From: GCA-002841655 sp964446775
GTDB taxonomy: Bacteria; Patescibacteriota; Patescibacteriia; Patescibacteriales; UBA12465
DNA length: 32,862 nucleotides
NCBI GenBank assembly: GCA_964446775.1
Contig: CAYURA010000007.1
Coordinates: 1-32,862 of the forward strand
Reading direction: 5' to 3'
The notes beneath the pieces were generated by a model that saw only the letters and a list, made by a program, of their open reading frames with translations, did no database searches and had not been told where the DNA came from. A program made the position numbers and the translations under genes. Shown one piece after another: positions 22,859 to 29,717 of this stretch. Each line of letters starts with the position of its first letter. Position 1 is the stretch's first letter.

Positions 22859-24234
22859 TAGCATTCATAGTTTGCAGGGATAAGGATTCTAAAAGTAGTT
22901 CCTTGACTTATTACACTAGAAACAAATATTTTCCCTTGAAAATCTTTTTCAATGATGTCTTTGACAACACTTAATCCAATTCCTGTGTTGTGTTTACTAA
23001 ATTTTTTTGTACTAAAAAAAGTATTGAAAATATTATTAATATTTTCATTACTAATACCAACTCCTTGGTCTGATATCTCTAAGTAGATTTCCTCTGATTC
23101 TTTTTGCCTTCCAATATTAATATTAATTAGTTTTTCTCTATTAATATTTTTTGAAGCTTCAATGGCATTGGCAATAAGGTTCATTAAGACTTGTCCAAAC
23201 CTGGTAGGTCCACCTTTAATACAGATATCCTCATTAGCTGTTATTTTGATAGTTACTTTTTCCTCTCTTGCTTTAGCTTCCATTATTTTTGTTATTTGCA
23301 ACACTTCTTCATAAATAGAAAAAGATTGTTGTTGGCTTTGCTCCCTTAAACAATTATTAGTCGACTCAATTAACGATTGAATCCGATGACTAGCTTTTAA
23401 AGCTTGTTGAATTAAATCCTTAGTCTCCGGGGGAGATGGAATAAATGTATTTTTCATTTGTTCTAGATTGAGATTAACAACTGTTAGAGGATTAATAATA
23501 TCATGGAAAATACCACTAGATAGATGACCAATACTAGCCAATATCTGTAATTGTTTAATCTTTTCTTTTTTGTCCTTTAATGCTTCATTAGCCTTTTTTT
23601 CTATTTTGAGCTCAAAATCTTTTTTCTCTTGCGCTAATTCTCTTTGATTATTTTTCAATTGATTATGACTTATGAGTATCTCAGTATTTTTTTGCCAAGT
23701 AAGGAAGATAATAAGAGCACTAACTGCGGTATAGAAGATTATTTCTAATATATCTTGATTGTTAGCTGCTTGGTTATTATAACTTTTGATTATTTCATAT
23801 TTTTGTAGGAACGAAATATACACAATCGCAATAGTGAAAAATATACCGATAAATAGGGTGTTTTTTTCTTTTAATAAGATGCTACTTAGCGCACAGATTA
23901 ATAAAACTATTAATAGCGCTGAGGGAAAACTCGCTATGCCAATATAGACACAGAAAATAGCGCTTATAGAATAGGCTGAAATTAAGAGCCAATTATCTAG
24001 ATTAGTTTTATGAACTTTAGTTAATAAATAGATGATTAATAGAAGAACGAAACTTAGGGAAATATCTTGCATCAGGGCATAATTATTTATAGGATCTTGC
24101 AGAAAGAGTTTAGTGTTAATCAGGGAAACGATAGATATGGCGACAATAGATAAGAGCGGAATTAATTGAGTTTTTTTACTTTGTTTAAAATATTTTTTAT
24201 CAAGCACGGTATTATCTATATTTATTAGTTCCAT
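22855..24234 (-). CDS. Membrane sensor histidine kinase
   Basis: From ATG 24234 (an in-frame TTG at 24249 would add five residues) this is a 459-residue kinase. The N-terminal half has about six hydrophobic helices with almost no extracytoplasmic loop, then a coiled linker (about 190-232). The H-box is GIFHDIINPLT (phospho-His about residue 244), the N-box is LMNLIANAIEAS, G1 is DQGVGIS and G2 is TGIGLSVVKDII. The membrane-embedded sensor suggests detection of an envelope or membrane signal. Its partner is the response regulator upstream on the same strand, separated by a gap with a terminator-like hairpin. Confidence 0.93.
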   Translation of the reverse strand: MELINIDNTVLDKKYFKQSKKTQLIPLLSIVAISIVSLINTKLFLQDPINNYALMQDISLSFVLLLIIYLLTKVHKTNLDNWLLISAYSISAIFCVYIGIASFPSALLIVLLICALSSILLKEKNTLFIGIFFTIAIVYISFLQKYEIIKSYNNQAANNQDILEIIFYTAVSALIIFLTWQKNTEILISHNQLKNNQRELAQEKKDFELKIEKKANEALKDKKEKIKQLQILASIGHLSSGIFHDIINPLTVVNLNLEQMKNTFIPSPPETKDLIQQALKASHRIQSLIESTNNCLREQSQQQSFSIYEEVLQITKIMEAKAREEKVTIKITANEDICIKGGPTRFGQVLMNLIANAIEASKNINREKLININIGRQKESEEIYLEISDQGVGISNENINNIFNTFFSTKKFSKHNTGIGLSVVKDIIEKDFQGKIFVSSVISQGTTFRILIPANYECY

Positions 24235-24249
24235 ATTAGTAAAAAACAA

Positions 24250-24282
24250 AAAATCTTTTCAGACTAAATCCAAAAAGATTTT
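24250..24282 (-). terminator. Terminator-like hairpin between response regulator and kinase
   Basis: Read on the - strand, AAAATCTTTT and AAAAGATTTT form a perfect 10-bp stem with a 13-nt loop, followed by T-rich sequence just before the kinase start. The stem has only one G-C pair per arm, so termination would be partial at best. Confidence 0.4.
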
Positions 24283-24288
24283 CAATGT

Positions 24289-24369
24289 TTATTTAAGTTG
24301 GGATAAAATTAAAAATATTAGCCTCTTTTTAATCTCCTCTTTAAGTTTATTTTTATTCCAGCTTATCAT
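24289..24369 (-). CDS. Possible 26-residue ORF between regulator and kinase
   Basis: An ATG 17 nt after the response regulator stop opens 26 codons, then TAA. The peptide is half Lys/Glu-rich and half hydrophobic (KLKEEIKKRLIFLILSQLK). It has no recognised family and no Shine-Dalgarno sequence. It may be a chance ORF in AT-rich DNA. Confidence 0.2.
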   Translation of the reverse strand: MISWNKNKLKEEIKKRLIFLILSQLK

Positions 24370-24386
24370 ATTTTGCAAGGTTATAA

Positions 24387-25064
24387 TTAAGGTTGAGTAT
24401 CTAATTTATAGCCGCGTCCAGCGATATTATGAATCAGTTTTTTTCCATGGCAATCAATTTTTTGCCTGAGACGCATAATATGGGTTTCAAGGGTATTAGA
24501 AAATAAATCAGCGTCGCCGTTCCAGACATGTTCTAGAATAGTATCGCGAGCAATAATTTTGCCTGCATTTATGATTAAATATTCTAATAAGGCAAACTCT
24601 TTATTAGTTAATTTAATATTTTTGTTAGCCCTACTTACTTTAAATTTACTAACGTCTAGTGTAAGGTCGTGGAATTTAAAGGGATCTGTTTTAAGATAAA
24701 TGGGCCTTCTAATTAAAGCGCGAACGCGGGCCATAAATTCATCTGGTGAAAAAGGCTTATTTAAGTAATCATCAGCGCCAGCATCTAAAACATCTATTTT
24801 ATCGACCAGCCCTTGTCTAACGCTAATCATAATAATTGGCATATTACGACCATCTTGACGAATTTCTTTAATAAGATTGAGGCCATCCAGGCTAGGTAGG
24901 CTATAATCGGTAACAATTAAGTCATAGGCATTTGTTTTAGCTAAAAAAGAACCTTGTTCACCATCGTGACTTAGATCACAGGCAAAACCAGATTTTTTAA
25001 GAAGTGATTCCAGGACTTTAGCTAAGTCTAGATCATCTTCAATAATTAAAACTCTCATAGGCAT
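24387..25064 (-). CDS. OmpR/PhoB-family response regulator
   Basis: A 225-residue two-domain regulator. The receiver domain (1-120) has the acidic pocket EDD (9-11), phospho-acceptor D53, a switch Ser in MISVRQ and the conserved Lys in NKPF. A winged-helix Trans_reg_C domain (about 128-222) follows, with TNKEFALLEYLI, VWNGDADLFSNTLETHIMRLRQKI as recognition region, and AGRGYKL as wing. It is upstream of its kinase. An 11-bp tandem direct repeat 62 bp before its start suggests autoregulation. Either ATG 25064 or ATG 25058 could be the start. Confidence 0.95.
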   Translation of the reverse strand: MPMRVLIIEDDLDLAKVLESLLKKSGFACDLSHDGEQGSFLAKTNAYDLIVTDYSLPSLDGLNLIKEIRQDGRNMPIIMISVRQGLVDKIDVLDAGADDYLNKPFSPDEFMARVRALIRRPIYLKTDPFKFHDLTLDVSKFKVSRANKNIKLTNKEFALLEYLIINAGKIIARDTILEHVWNGDADLFSNTLETHIMRLRQKIDCHGKKLIHNIAGRGYKLDTQP

Positions 25065-25109
25065 TATTTTAGTTTATATATAAAATATGATTTATTTCAT
25101 TGCTATTTA

Positions 25110-25147
25110 ATTTTAGCATATTAGTGATAACATTTTGATAACATTTT
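25110..25147 (-). promoter_or_regulatory. Tandem 11-bp operator plus extended -10 of the response regulator
   Basis: On the - strand two adjacent copies of AAAATGTTATC (25137-25147, 25126-25136) are followed 10 nt later by TAAAAT (25115-25110), itself preceded by TG one base upstream. Two direct repeats with 11-bp pitch over the -35 region and a -10 next to them are the layout of PhoB/OmpR-activated promoters. Confidence 0.55.
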
Positions 25148-25649
25148 ATATTTTTTTGTAGATAATCTTGGATCCAATGGATAGGCACAATACTCCTAAT
25201 ATATTTAGTGTGATAGAAGTATAGGCGATATCAATATTTAACAATCAAAGAAAGAGAGAGATAGTCCAGTTAATATGTTAGAAAAAATAAATTAGGATTA
25301 TCGCGAAGAAGTTAGCTTGTAGCCTTTTTTATCCCTAAGGGAGTAAGAAGAAACAAGTTACCAACAAGGTGCGTCTATATATCAATATGGTCTTTCAGGA
25401 CAAAAAGCCTTTATTGACTGCTGCTTTTAGCAAGGAGGATATTGAAGCAAACTATAAGAGTGAATGTTCATTTCTAGGCTTATGCAAAAATAGCTTATTA
25501 TTTTATTAACGAGTGTTAGCTACTAAAACCCAAGCTTAATTAGAGGAAGTAATAGATCACTTTAATTAAGGGCTATCAATCACGAAACTTTCTTTTTTTA
25601 TTTCTGCTTGTCTTTTGATGAGTATCAAGTTAGAATTAAGATAGATATT
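25148..25649. other. Gene-poor stretch before penicillin-binding protein 2
   Basis: About 500 bp separate the divergent response regulator and mrdA-like genes. No complete gene, tRNA or clear sigma-70 promoter was seen. It holds an open frame of 56 codons from 25339 (listed separately), a small GC-containing inverted repeat (CCC-TAA-GGG near 25333-25341), and TTGAT/ATCAA arms (25615-25628) just before the mrdA start. Confidence 0.5.
25339..25509 (+). pseudogene. Short open frame, possible gene remnant
   Basis: An open frame runs from just after TAA 25336-25338 to TAA 25507-25509, with an internal ATG at 25387 giving 40 codons. The predicted stretch (around QDKKPLLTAAFSKEDIEANY) looks protein-like in composition and is better than the surrounding sequence. 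It has no recognised family and no upstream start or Shine-Dalgarno sequence. It may be a decayed gene or chance. Confidence 0.25.
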
Positions 25650-27731
25650 ATGAAAAAGAATCATAAAAAAACTTTTTTTTTGGGTGATATAAAAGATAAT
25701 AAAGATAAATTTCAAGACCTGTTTAGCGTCCAGGAAGGTTCTTTTCGTTTTGGGCAGTTGAAAGACTCTTCATATCTTCGTGGTTGGACTGAAGATTCTT
25801 TTCTGTCTGGCAATCAAGATAAAGAGGCAGTAGGAAGAACTTTTAATAATAAGAAACTGGTATTTTTTAAGATTATTATTTTTATTTTTATGTTATTGCT
25901 AATTAGTAGAATTGCTTGGCTTCAAGTAGTAAAAGGGGAGCACTATTCTTTACTTTCAGAAAGAAATAGAATAAGGACTGAAAATCTGGAATCTAAAAGA
26001 GGGATCATTTATGATCGCTCTGGTGAGGCTTTGGTCCGTAATTATGTTAATTTTGTACTCTTATTTAGGCCAATAGATTTGCCTAAGGATGAGATGGATA
26101 GAGATGTGATGCTTAGACGATTGAGTAGTATTATTGATGGCTTAGCTACAGAACAAATAGCTACTGGCTCTGACTCTATAAAATTAGTAGCCGATGGACC
26201 ATCTTATAACATAATGAAAGCAGCTTTAGCTAAAGTTAAACCTTATACTTTAGAAGCATATCAAAGTATCTTTGTTTTAGATAATTTAGATTATAAGGCA
26301 GCTTTGCAAATAATTTTAGAGCAAGATTCATTTCCTGGTATATTGTTAGAAGATAAAATTTTAAGAGAATATCCATTTAGCCTGTTAGAGCAGGAAGGGG
26401 TTAACTTAAGTAGCTTATCTCATATTTTGGGATATACTGGTAAAATCAGTGAGGCTGATTTAAAAAATTTTAGTGGTAAATATTCTTTAAGTGATTATGT
26501 AGGTAAAACAGGAATAGAATATACTTGGGAGAAAGAATTGAAGGGGATTAATGGTTATTTTAAGTATGAAGTAGATGCTTTAGGCAGAAAAAAGAAAGTT
26601 ATTAGCGAAACTCCAGCTCAGGCTGGCTACAACTTAAGCTTATCTCTAGATTTAAAATTGCAAGCGGAAGCAGAAAGAATTACTAAAGAGTGGTTAGCAA
26701 AGACTAAAACCAAAAGAGCTTCTGTTATTATCATGGACCCGAATAATGGACAAATTTTAGCTTTAGTTAGCTTACCTGCTTATGATAATAATCTATTTGC
26801 TAGAGGTATTAAACAAATCGAGTATGACGCTTTTATAAACGATGAGAATAGGCCACTCTTTAATCGAGCCATTTCCGGAGAACTTCCTTCAGGCTCAGTT
26901 ATTAAGCCAATTATTGCCGCTGCCGCCTTAGAAGAGAATATTATTACAGAGAATACTAGTTTTCTAAGTAATGGCGGCTTACGTATTGGTCAGTGGTTCT
27001 TTCCAGATTGGCGGGTTGGTGGACATGGCTCGACTAATGTTCGCAAAGCAATTGCCGACTCAGTCAATACTTTTTTTTACTATATTGGTGGGGGGTATCA
27101 AGATTTCCAAGGTCTTGGAGTTGATCTTCTAACTGAGTATATGCGCCTATTTGGCATGGGTGAGAAAGCTGGGATAGACTTAAATGGTGAATCAAAAGGT
27201 TTAGTTCCAACTAGAGAATGGAAGAAAAATACTAAAAATGAAGCCTGGTATATTGGTGACACCTACCATATCTCCATTGGCCAAGGAGATGTTCTGGTCT
27301 CGCCCTTACAGGTAGCCAATTTTACTAGCACTATAGTAAATGGTGGACGTCTATATAAACCTACTTTAGTAAGGGCGTTGTTGGATGAGAATAATAATGT
27401 GGTGAAAGAAATAGAACCTGTAATTATCAGGCAAGACTTTATTAGCCCTAATAATTTACGGATAGTTCGTGAAGGAATGCGCCAAGCAGTTCTTTCTGGA
27501 AGCGCTCGTAGTCTCAGTACCCTGCCAGTAACTTCTGGTGGTAAAACTGGCACGGCTCAGTGGTCTAGTACTAAAGCTAATCATGCTTGGTTTATTGCTT
27601 TTGCGCCTTATGAAGATCCTTTGATTAGTATTACTGTTGTGGTTGAAGAAGGAAAGGAAGGTAGCGAAGTAGCTGCACCAATCGCAAAAGAAATTATGCA
27701 ATGGTATTTTAGTTCTGAAAAAATTGATTAA
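25650..27731 (+). CDS. mrdA: Penicillin-binding protein 2-type peptidoglycan transpeptidase
   Basis: Cross-links peptidoglycan during elongation, anchored in the membrane. From ATG 25650 (an in-frame TTG at 25608 would add 14 residues) it has 693 residues. A charged cytoplasmic extension of about 68 residues precedes one membrane helix (about 70-90). The dimerisation/pedestal region (about 110-330) follows, then the transpeptidase domain: SGSVIK with S416 and K419, SVN (471-473) and KTG (632-634). All catalytic motifs are intact. The long N-terminal extension is unusual for the family. rodA and mreBCD are not adjacent. CIRCE and hrcA follow 33 bp downstream. Confidence 0.93.
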   Translation: MKKNHKKTFFLGDIKDNKDKFQDLFSVQEGSFRFGQLKDSSYLRGWTEDSFLSGNQDKEAVGRTFNNKKLVFFKIIIFIFMLLLISRIAWLQVVKGEHYSLLSERNRIRTENLESKRGIIYDRSGEALVRNYVNFVLLFRPIDLPKDEMDRDVMLRRLSSIIDGLATEQIATGSDSIKLVADGPSYNIMKAALAKVKPYTLEAYQSIFVLDNLDYKAALQIILEQDSFPGILLEDKILREYPFSLLEQEGVNLSSLSHILGYTGKISEADLKNFSGKYSLSDYVGKTGIEYTWEKELKGINGYFKYEVDALGRKKKVISETPAQAGYNLSLSLDLKLQAEAERITKEWLAKTKTKRASVIIMDPNNGQILALVSLPAYDNNLFARGIKQIEYDAFINDENRPLFNRAISGELPSGSVIKPIIAAAALEENIITENTSFLSNGGLRIGQWFFPDWRVGGHGSTNVRKAIADSVNTFFYYIGGGYQDFQGLGVDLLTEYMRLFGMGEKAGIDLNGESKGLVPTREWKKNTKNEAWYIGDTYHISIGQGDVLVSPLQVANFTSTIVNGGRLYKPTLVRALLDENNNVVKEIEPVIIRQDFISPNNLRIVREGMRQAVLSGSARSLSTLPVTSGGKTGTAQWSSTKANHAWFIAFAPYEDPLISITVVVEEGKEGSEVAAPIAKEIMQWYFSSEKID

Positions 27732-27764
27732 ATTAGGCTAAAATTAAATAATAAATAGTAATTG

Positions 27765-27791
27765 TTAGCACTCTCTTGACTTGAGTGCTAA
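27765..27791. promoter_or_regulatory. CIRCE element (HrcA operator)
   Basis: TTAGCACTC (27765-27773), a 9-bp spacer and GAGTGCTAA (27783-27791): a perfect match to the CIRCE consensus. It overlaps the -35 of the heat-shock operon promoter and lies just upstream of hrcA itself, giving autoregulated repression that is lifted when GroE/HrcA balance shifts during heat stress. Confidence 0.97.
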
Positions 27792-27804
27792 TATTGTTTA
27801 TAAT
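27776..27804 (+). promoter_or_regulatory. Heat-shock operon promoter
   Basis: TTGACT (27776-27781), a 17-bp spacer and TATAAT (27799-27804). The -35 lies inside the CIRCE spacer, so HrcA binding blocks RNA polymerase. Transcription would begin near 27811, about 30 nt before hrcA. Confidence 0.88.
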
Positions 27805-27842
27805 AGTTTTAGTTTAAAAAATATGAAAATAGGTTTTTACTT

Positions 27843-28532
27843 ATGCAGCTAAGTGAAAGGCAAAAATTAATATTACATATTTTAATTAAGGACTATGTGA
27901 AAAATGCTCAAGCAGTTTCCTCGGGTCTTTTAGTTAAAAAATATAAGCTAGATATTTCTCCAGCTACGGTGCGTAATGAATTAATGGTTTTAGAAGAGTT
28001 AGGTTATATTTATCAACCTCATACTTCGGCGGGCAGGGTCCCCACAGCATTAGCCTATGCTTTGGATTTAAAAACTAGTTTTGATAGAGTAAAAGATTTA
28101 AAGCAAGCTGATTTGCTTGTATTAAATAGAGCCTGGGAAAAATCAAAGGATGACTATAAACCAATGGCGCGTAGCCTAGCTGATCTTTCTTCTAATGCTG
28201 TGTTTTGGGCTTTTCATAAAAACGATCTGTACCATACAGGGCTCTCAAACCTTTTCTCACAAGTTGAATTCAAACACAGTGATGTAGTCTGCGATGCTTC
28301 TCAAGTGATAGACCGAATGGAAGATATTATTGACAGTTTTTTTGATGGTTTAGAAAATGGATTAAAAGTTTTTCTAGGCAATGATAACCCTTTTGGTGCT
28401 TTTTTAGGTACAATTATATTAAAATATCATCTAAATAACATTTCTGGATTAGTAGGTATTTTAGGTCCAATACGGATGGATTATCATCGAAATTTGAGCT
28501 TATTAGAATACTTAAATGATAAATTTAAATAA
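27843..28532 (+). CDS. hrcA: Heat-inducible transcription repressor HrcA (short form)
   Basis: Represses heat-shock genes by binding CIRCE. The N-terminal winged helix is clear (RQKLILHILIKDYV, SPATVRNELMVLEELGYI, PHTSAGRVPT). The C-terminal end GILGPIRMDYHRNLSLLEYL is the conserved GAF-like closing motif. At 229 residues it is about 110 shorter than typical HrcA (about 340), the reduction lying in the middle, where the inserted dimerisation region normally is. A perfect CIRCE precedes the gene. It heads the operon with grpE 7 bp downstream. Confidence 0.94.
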   Translation: MQLSERQKLILHILIKDYVKNAQAVSSGLLVKKYKLDISPATVRNELMVLEELGYIYQPHTSAGRVPTALAYALDLKTSFDRVKDLKQADLLVLNRAWEKSKDDYKPMARSLADLSSNAVFWAFHKNDLYHTGLSNLFSQVEFKHSDVVCDASQVIDRMEDIIDSFFDGLENGLKVFLGNDNPFGAFLGTIILKYHLNNISGLVGILGPIRMDYHRNLSLLEYLNDKFK

Positions 28533-28539
28533 TTATTAT

Positions 28540-29184
28540 ATGAAAGATGTGAAAAAAGGGATATATCAACATTATAAAGGGGCTGAGTATGAGTTTTTAC
28601 AAATTGCTGAAAGTGAAAATGATAAGGAGGCACTCGTTATCTATCGTGCCCTTAAAGATAATAGACTTTGGGCTAGACCTTTAAGTCAGTGGGTTGAAGA
28701 GCTGGAGTATAAAGGAAAAAAAGTGAATCGTTTTAAGTTTATTAAAGAATCAGAAGAAGAAGGCTATGAGGCTAGATATAAAAGAGCTTTAGCTGATTAT
28801 CAAAATTTATTAAAAAATTCAGTTAAAGAGAAGCAAGAGTTTATAAAGTTTGCCTTAAACGATTTCCTTCAAGAAATATTGCCAGTTTATGATCATTTAA
28901 AGATGTCATTACACTCATTGCCAGAGATAGAAAAGGAAAATGCTTGGGTCAAGGGAGTTGAATATGTTTTAAAACAATTTAAAACAGTTCTGAATGATAA
29001 AGGGGTGAAAGAAATAATTACTGTTGGTGAAAAATTTGATCATAATTTAATGGATGCAATTGAAGGAGAGGGAGAAACTGTTGTGACTGAAATTATGCCT
29101 GGTTACACTTTAAATGGCAGAGTGATTAGAGCTGCTAAAGTGAAAGTTTCTTCAGGAGAAGATAAAAATAATAAGAATAATTAA
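28540..29184 (+). CDS. grpE: GrpE nucleotide exchange factor with N-terminal DUF1653 domain
   Basis: Drives ADP release from DnaK. From ATG 28540 (an ATG at 28516 overlaps hrcA) it has 214 residues. Residues about 6-68 match DUF1653, not the usual acidic GrpE tail: KGIYQHYKGAEYEFLQIA, LVIYRAL, LWARPLSQW and NRFKF. The GrpE core follows (about 80-204): long helix RYKRALADYQNLLKNS, ILPVYDHLKMSL, GVEYVLKQF, then the beta domain GEKFDHNLMDAI, PGYTLNGRVIRAAKVKV. FDHNLMDA replaces the common FDPxxHEA, altering a conserved beta-domain segment. The fusion sits in the correct operon position between hrcA and the other chaperone genes. Confidence 0.92.
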   Translation: MKDVKKGIYQHYKGAEYEFLQIAESENDKEALVIYRALKDNRLWARPLSQWVEELEYKGKKVNRFKFIKESEEEGYEARYKRALADYQNLLKNSVKEKQEFIKFALNDFLQEILPVYDHLKMSLHSLPEIEKENAWVKGVEYVLKQFKTVLNDKGVKEIITVGEKFDHNLMDAIEGEGETVVTEIMPGYTLNGRVIRAAKVKVSSGEDKNNKNN

Positions 29185-29240
29185 AAATAAAATAATTAAT
29201 CATTGTCTTTCTTCTATCTACTCGCTCAATAGAGTTTTAG

Positions 29241-29247
29241 AGGGGAG
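29241..29247 (+). promoter_or_regulatory. Candidate Shine-Dalgarno before hsp20
   Basis: A purine-rich GGGGAG-type segment lies about 12-18 nt before the hsp20 ATG at 29260. It is the only clear Shine-Dalgarno-like sequence among the start codons of this window, although the spacing is a little long. Confidence 0.4.
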
Positions 29248-29259
29248 CTAAATAATTCT

Positions 29260-29706
29260 ATGTCTTTAATTAAATGGAGTCCATTTATGAATGATGGTTT
29301 TTCTTTCGACGACATGGATAAAATGTTCGGCGAAATGTTACCAGCGGTTAGAGCTCAGCAAGCTGGCTTTACCCCAGCACTTGATATGTATGAAGATCAA
29401 GAAAATATAATAGTAGAAACGCAGTTGGCAGGCATTGATCCAGAAAAAGTAAATATTTCGATTGAGAATGATGTTTTGTGTATTAGAGGTGAAAGTGAGA
29501 AAAAAAGCGAGATAGAGGAAAAGAATTATTATCGTAAAGAAATCCGCCGAGGATCATTTTATCGTTCTGTCCCTTTACCAACTAAGGTTGATGGAGATAG
29601 AGCTACAGCAATGACCGAAGAAGGAGTATTAAAAATTGTTATTCCAAAGGCTGATGAAATTCAGCCAAAAACTATTAAAATACAAACTAATAAAAAAAAT
29701 AAATAA
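29260..29706 (+). CDS. Small heat-shock protein, Hsp20 family
   Basis: An ATP-independent holdase that binds unfolding proteins and hands them to DnaK. The 148 residues comprise a short N-terminal arm (MSLIKWSPFMND), an alpha-crystallin domain (about 36-140: PALDMYEDQENIIVETQLAG, VNISIENDVLCIRGE, YYRKEIRRGSFYRSVPLP, MTEEGVLKIVIPK) and a short tail. The conserved A-x-x-x-x-GVL motif is present. It is inserted between grpE and dnaK, 75 bp after the first and 11 bp before the second, so it shares the CIRCE-controlled transcript. An upstream Shine-Dalgarno-like sequence may give it strong independent translation. Confidence 0.95.
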   Translation: MSLIKWSPFMNDGFSFDDMDKMFGEMLPAVRAQQAGFTPALDMYEDQENIIVETQLAGIDPEKVNISIENDVLCIRGESEKKSEIEEKNYYRKEIRRGSFYRSVPLPTKVDGDRATAMTEEGVLKIVIPKADEIQPKTIKIQTNKKNK

Positions 29707-29717
29707 ATTTTAAAAAT

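Noticed and set aside
24235..24249. TTG start adding five residues to the histidine kinase
   Set aside because: An ATG at 24234 is in frame, and the TTG lies within the T-rich tail of the hairpin; ATG starts are used throughout the window.
25300..25400. tRNA or small structured RNA before mrdA
   Set aside because: No T-loop (GTTCGA-type) sequence or cloverleaf pairing could be found; the few inverted repeats are too short.
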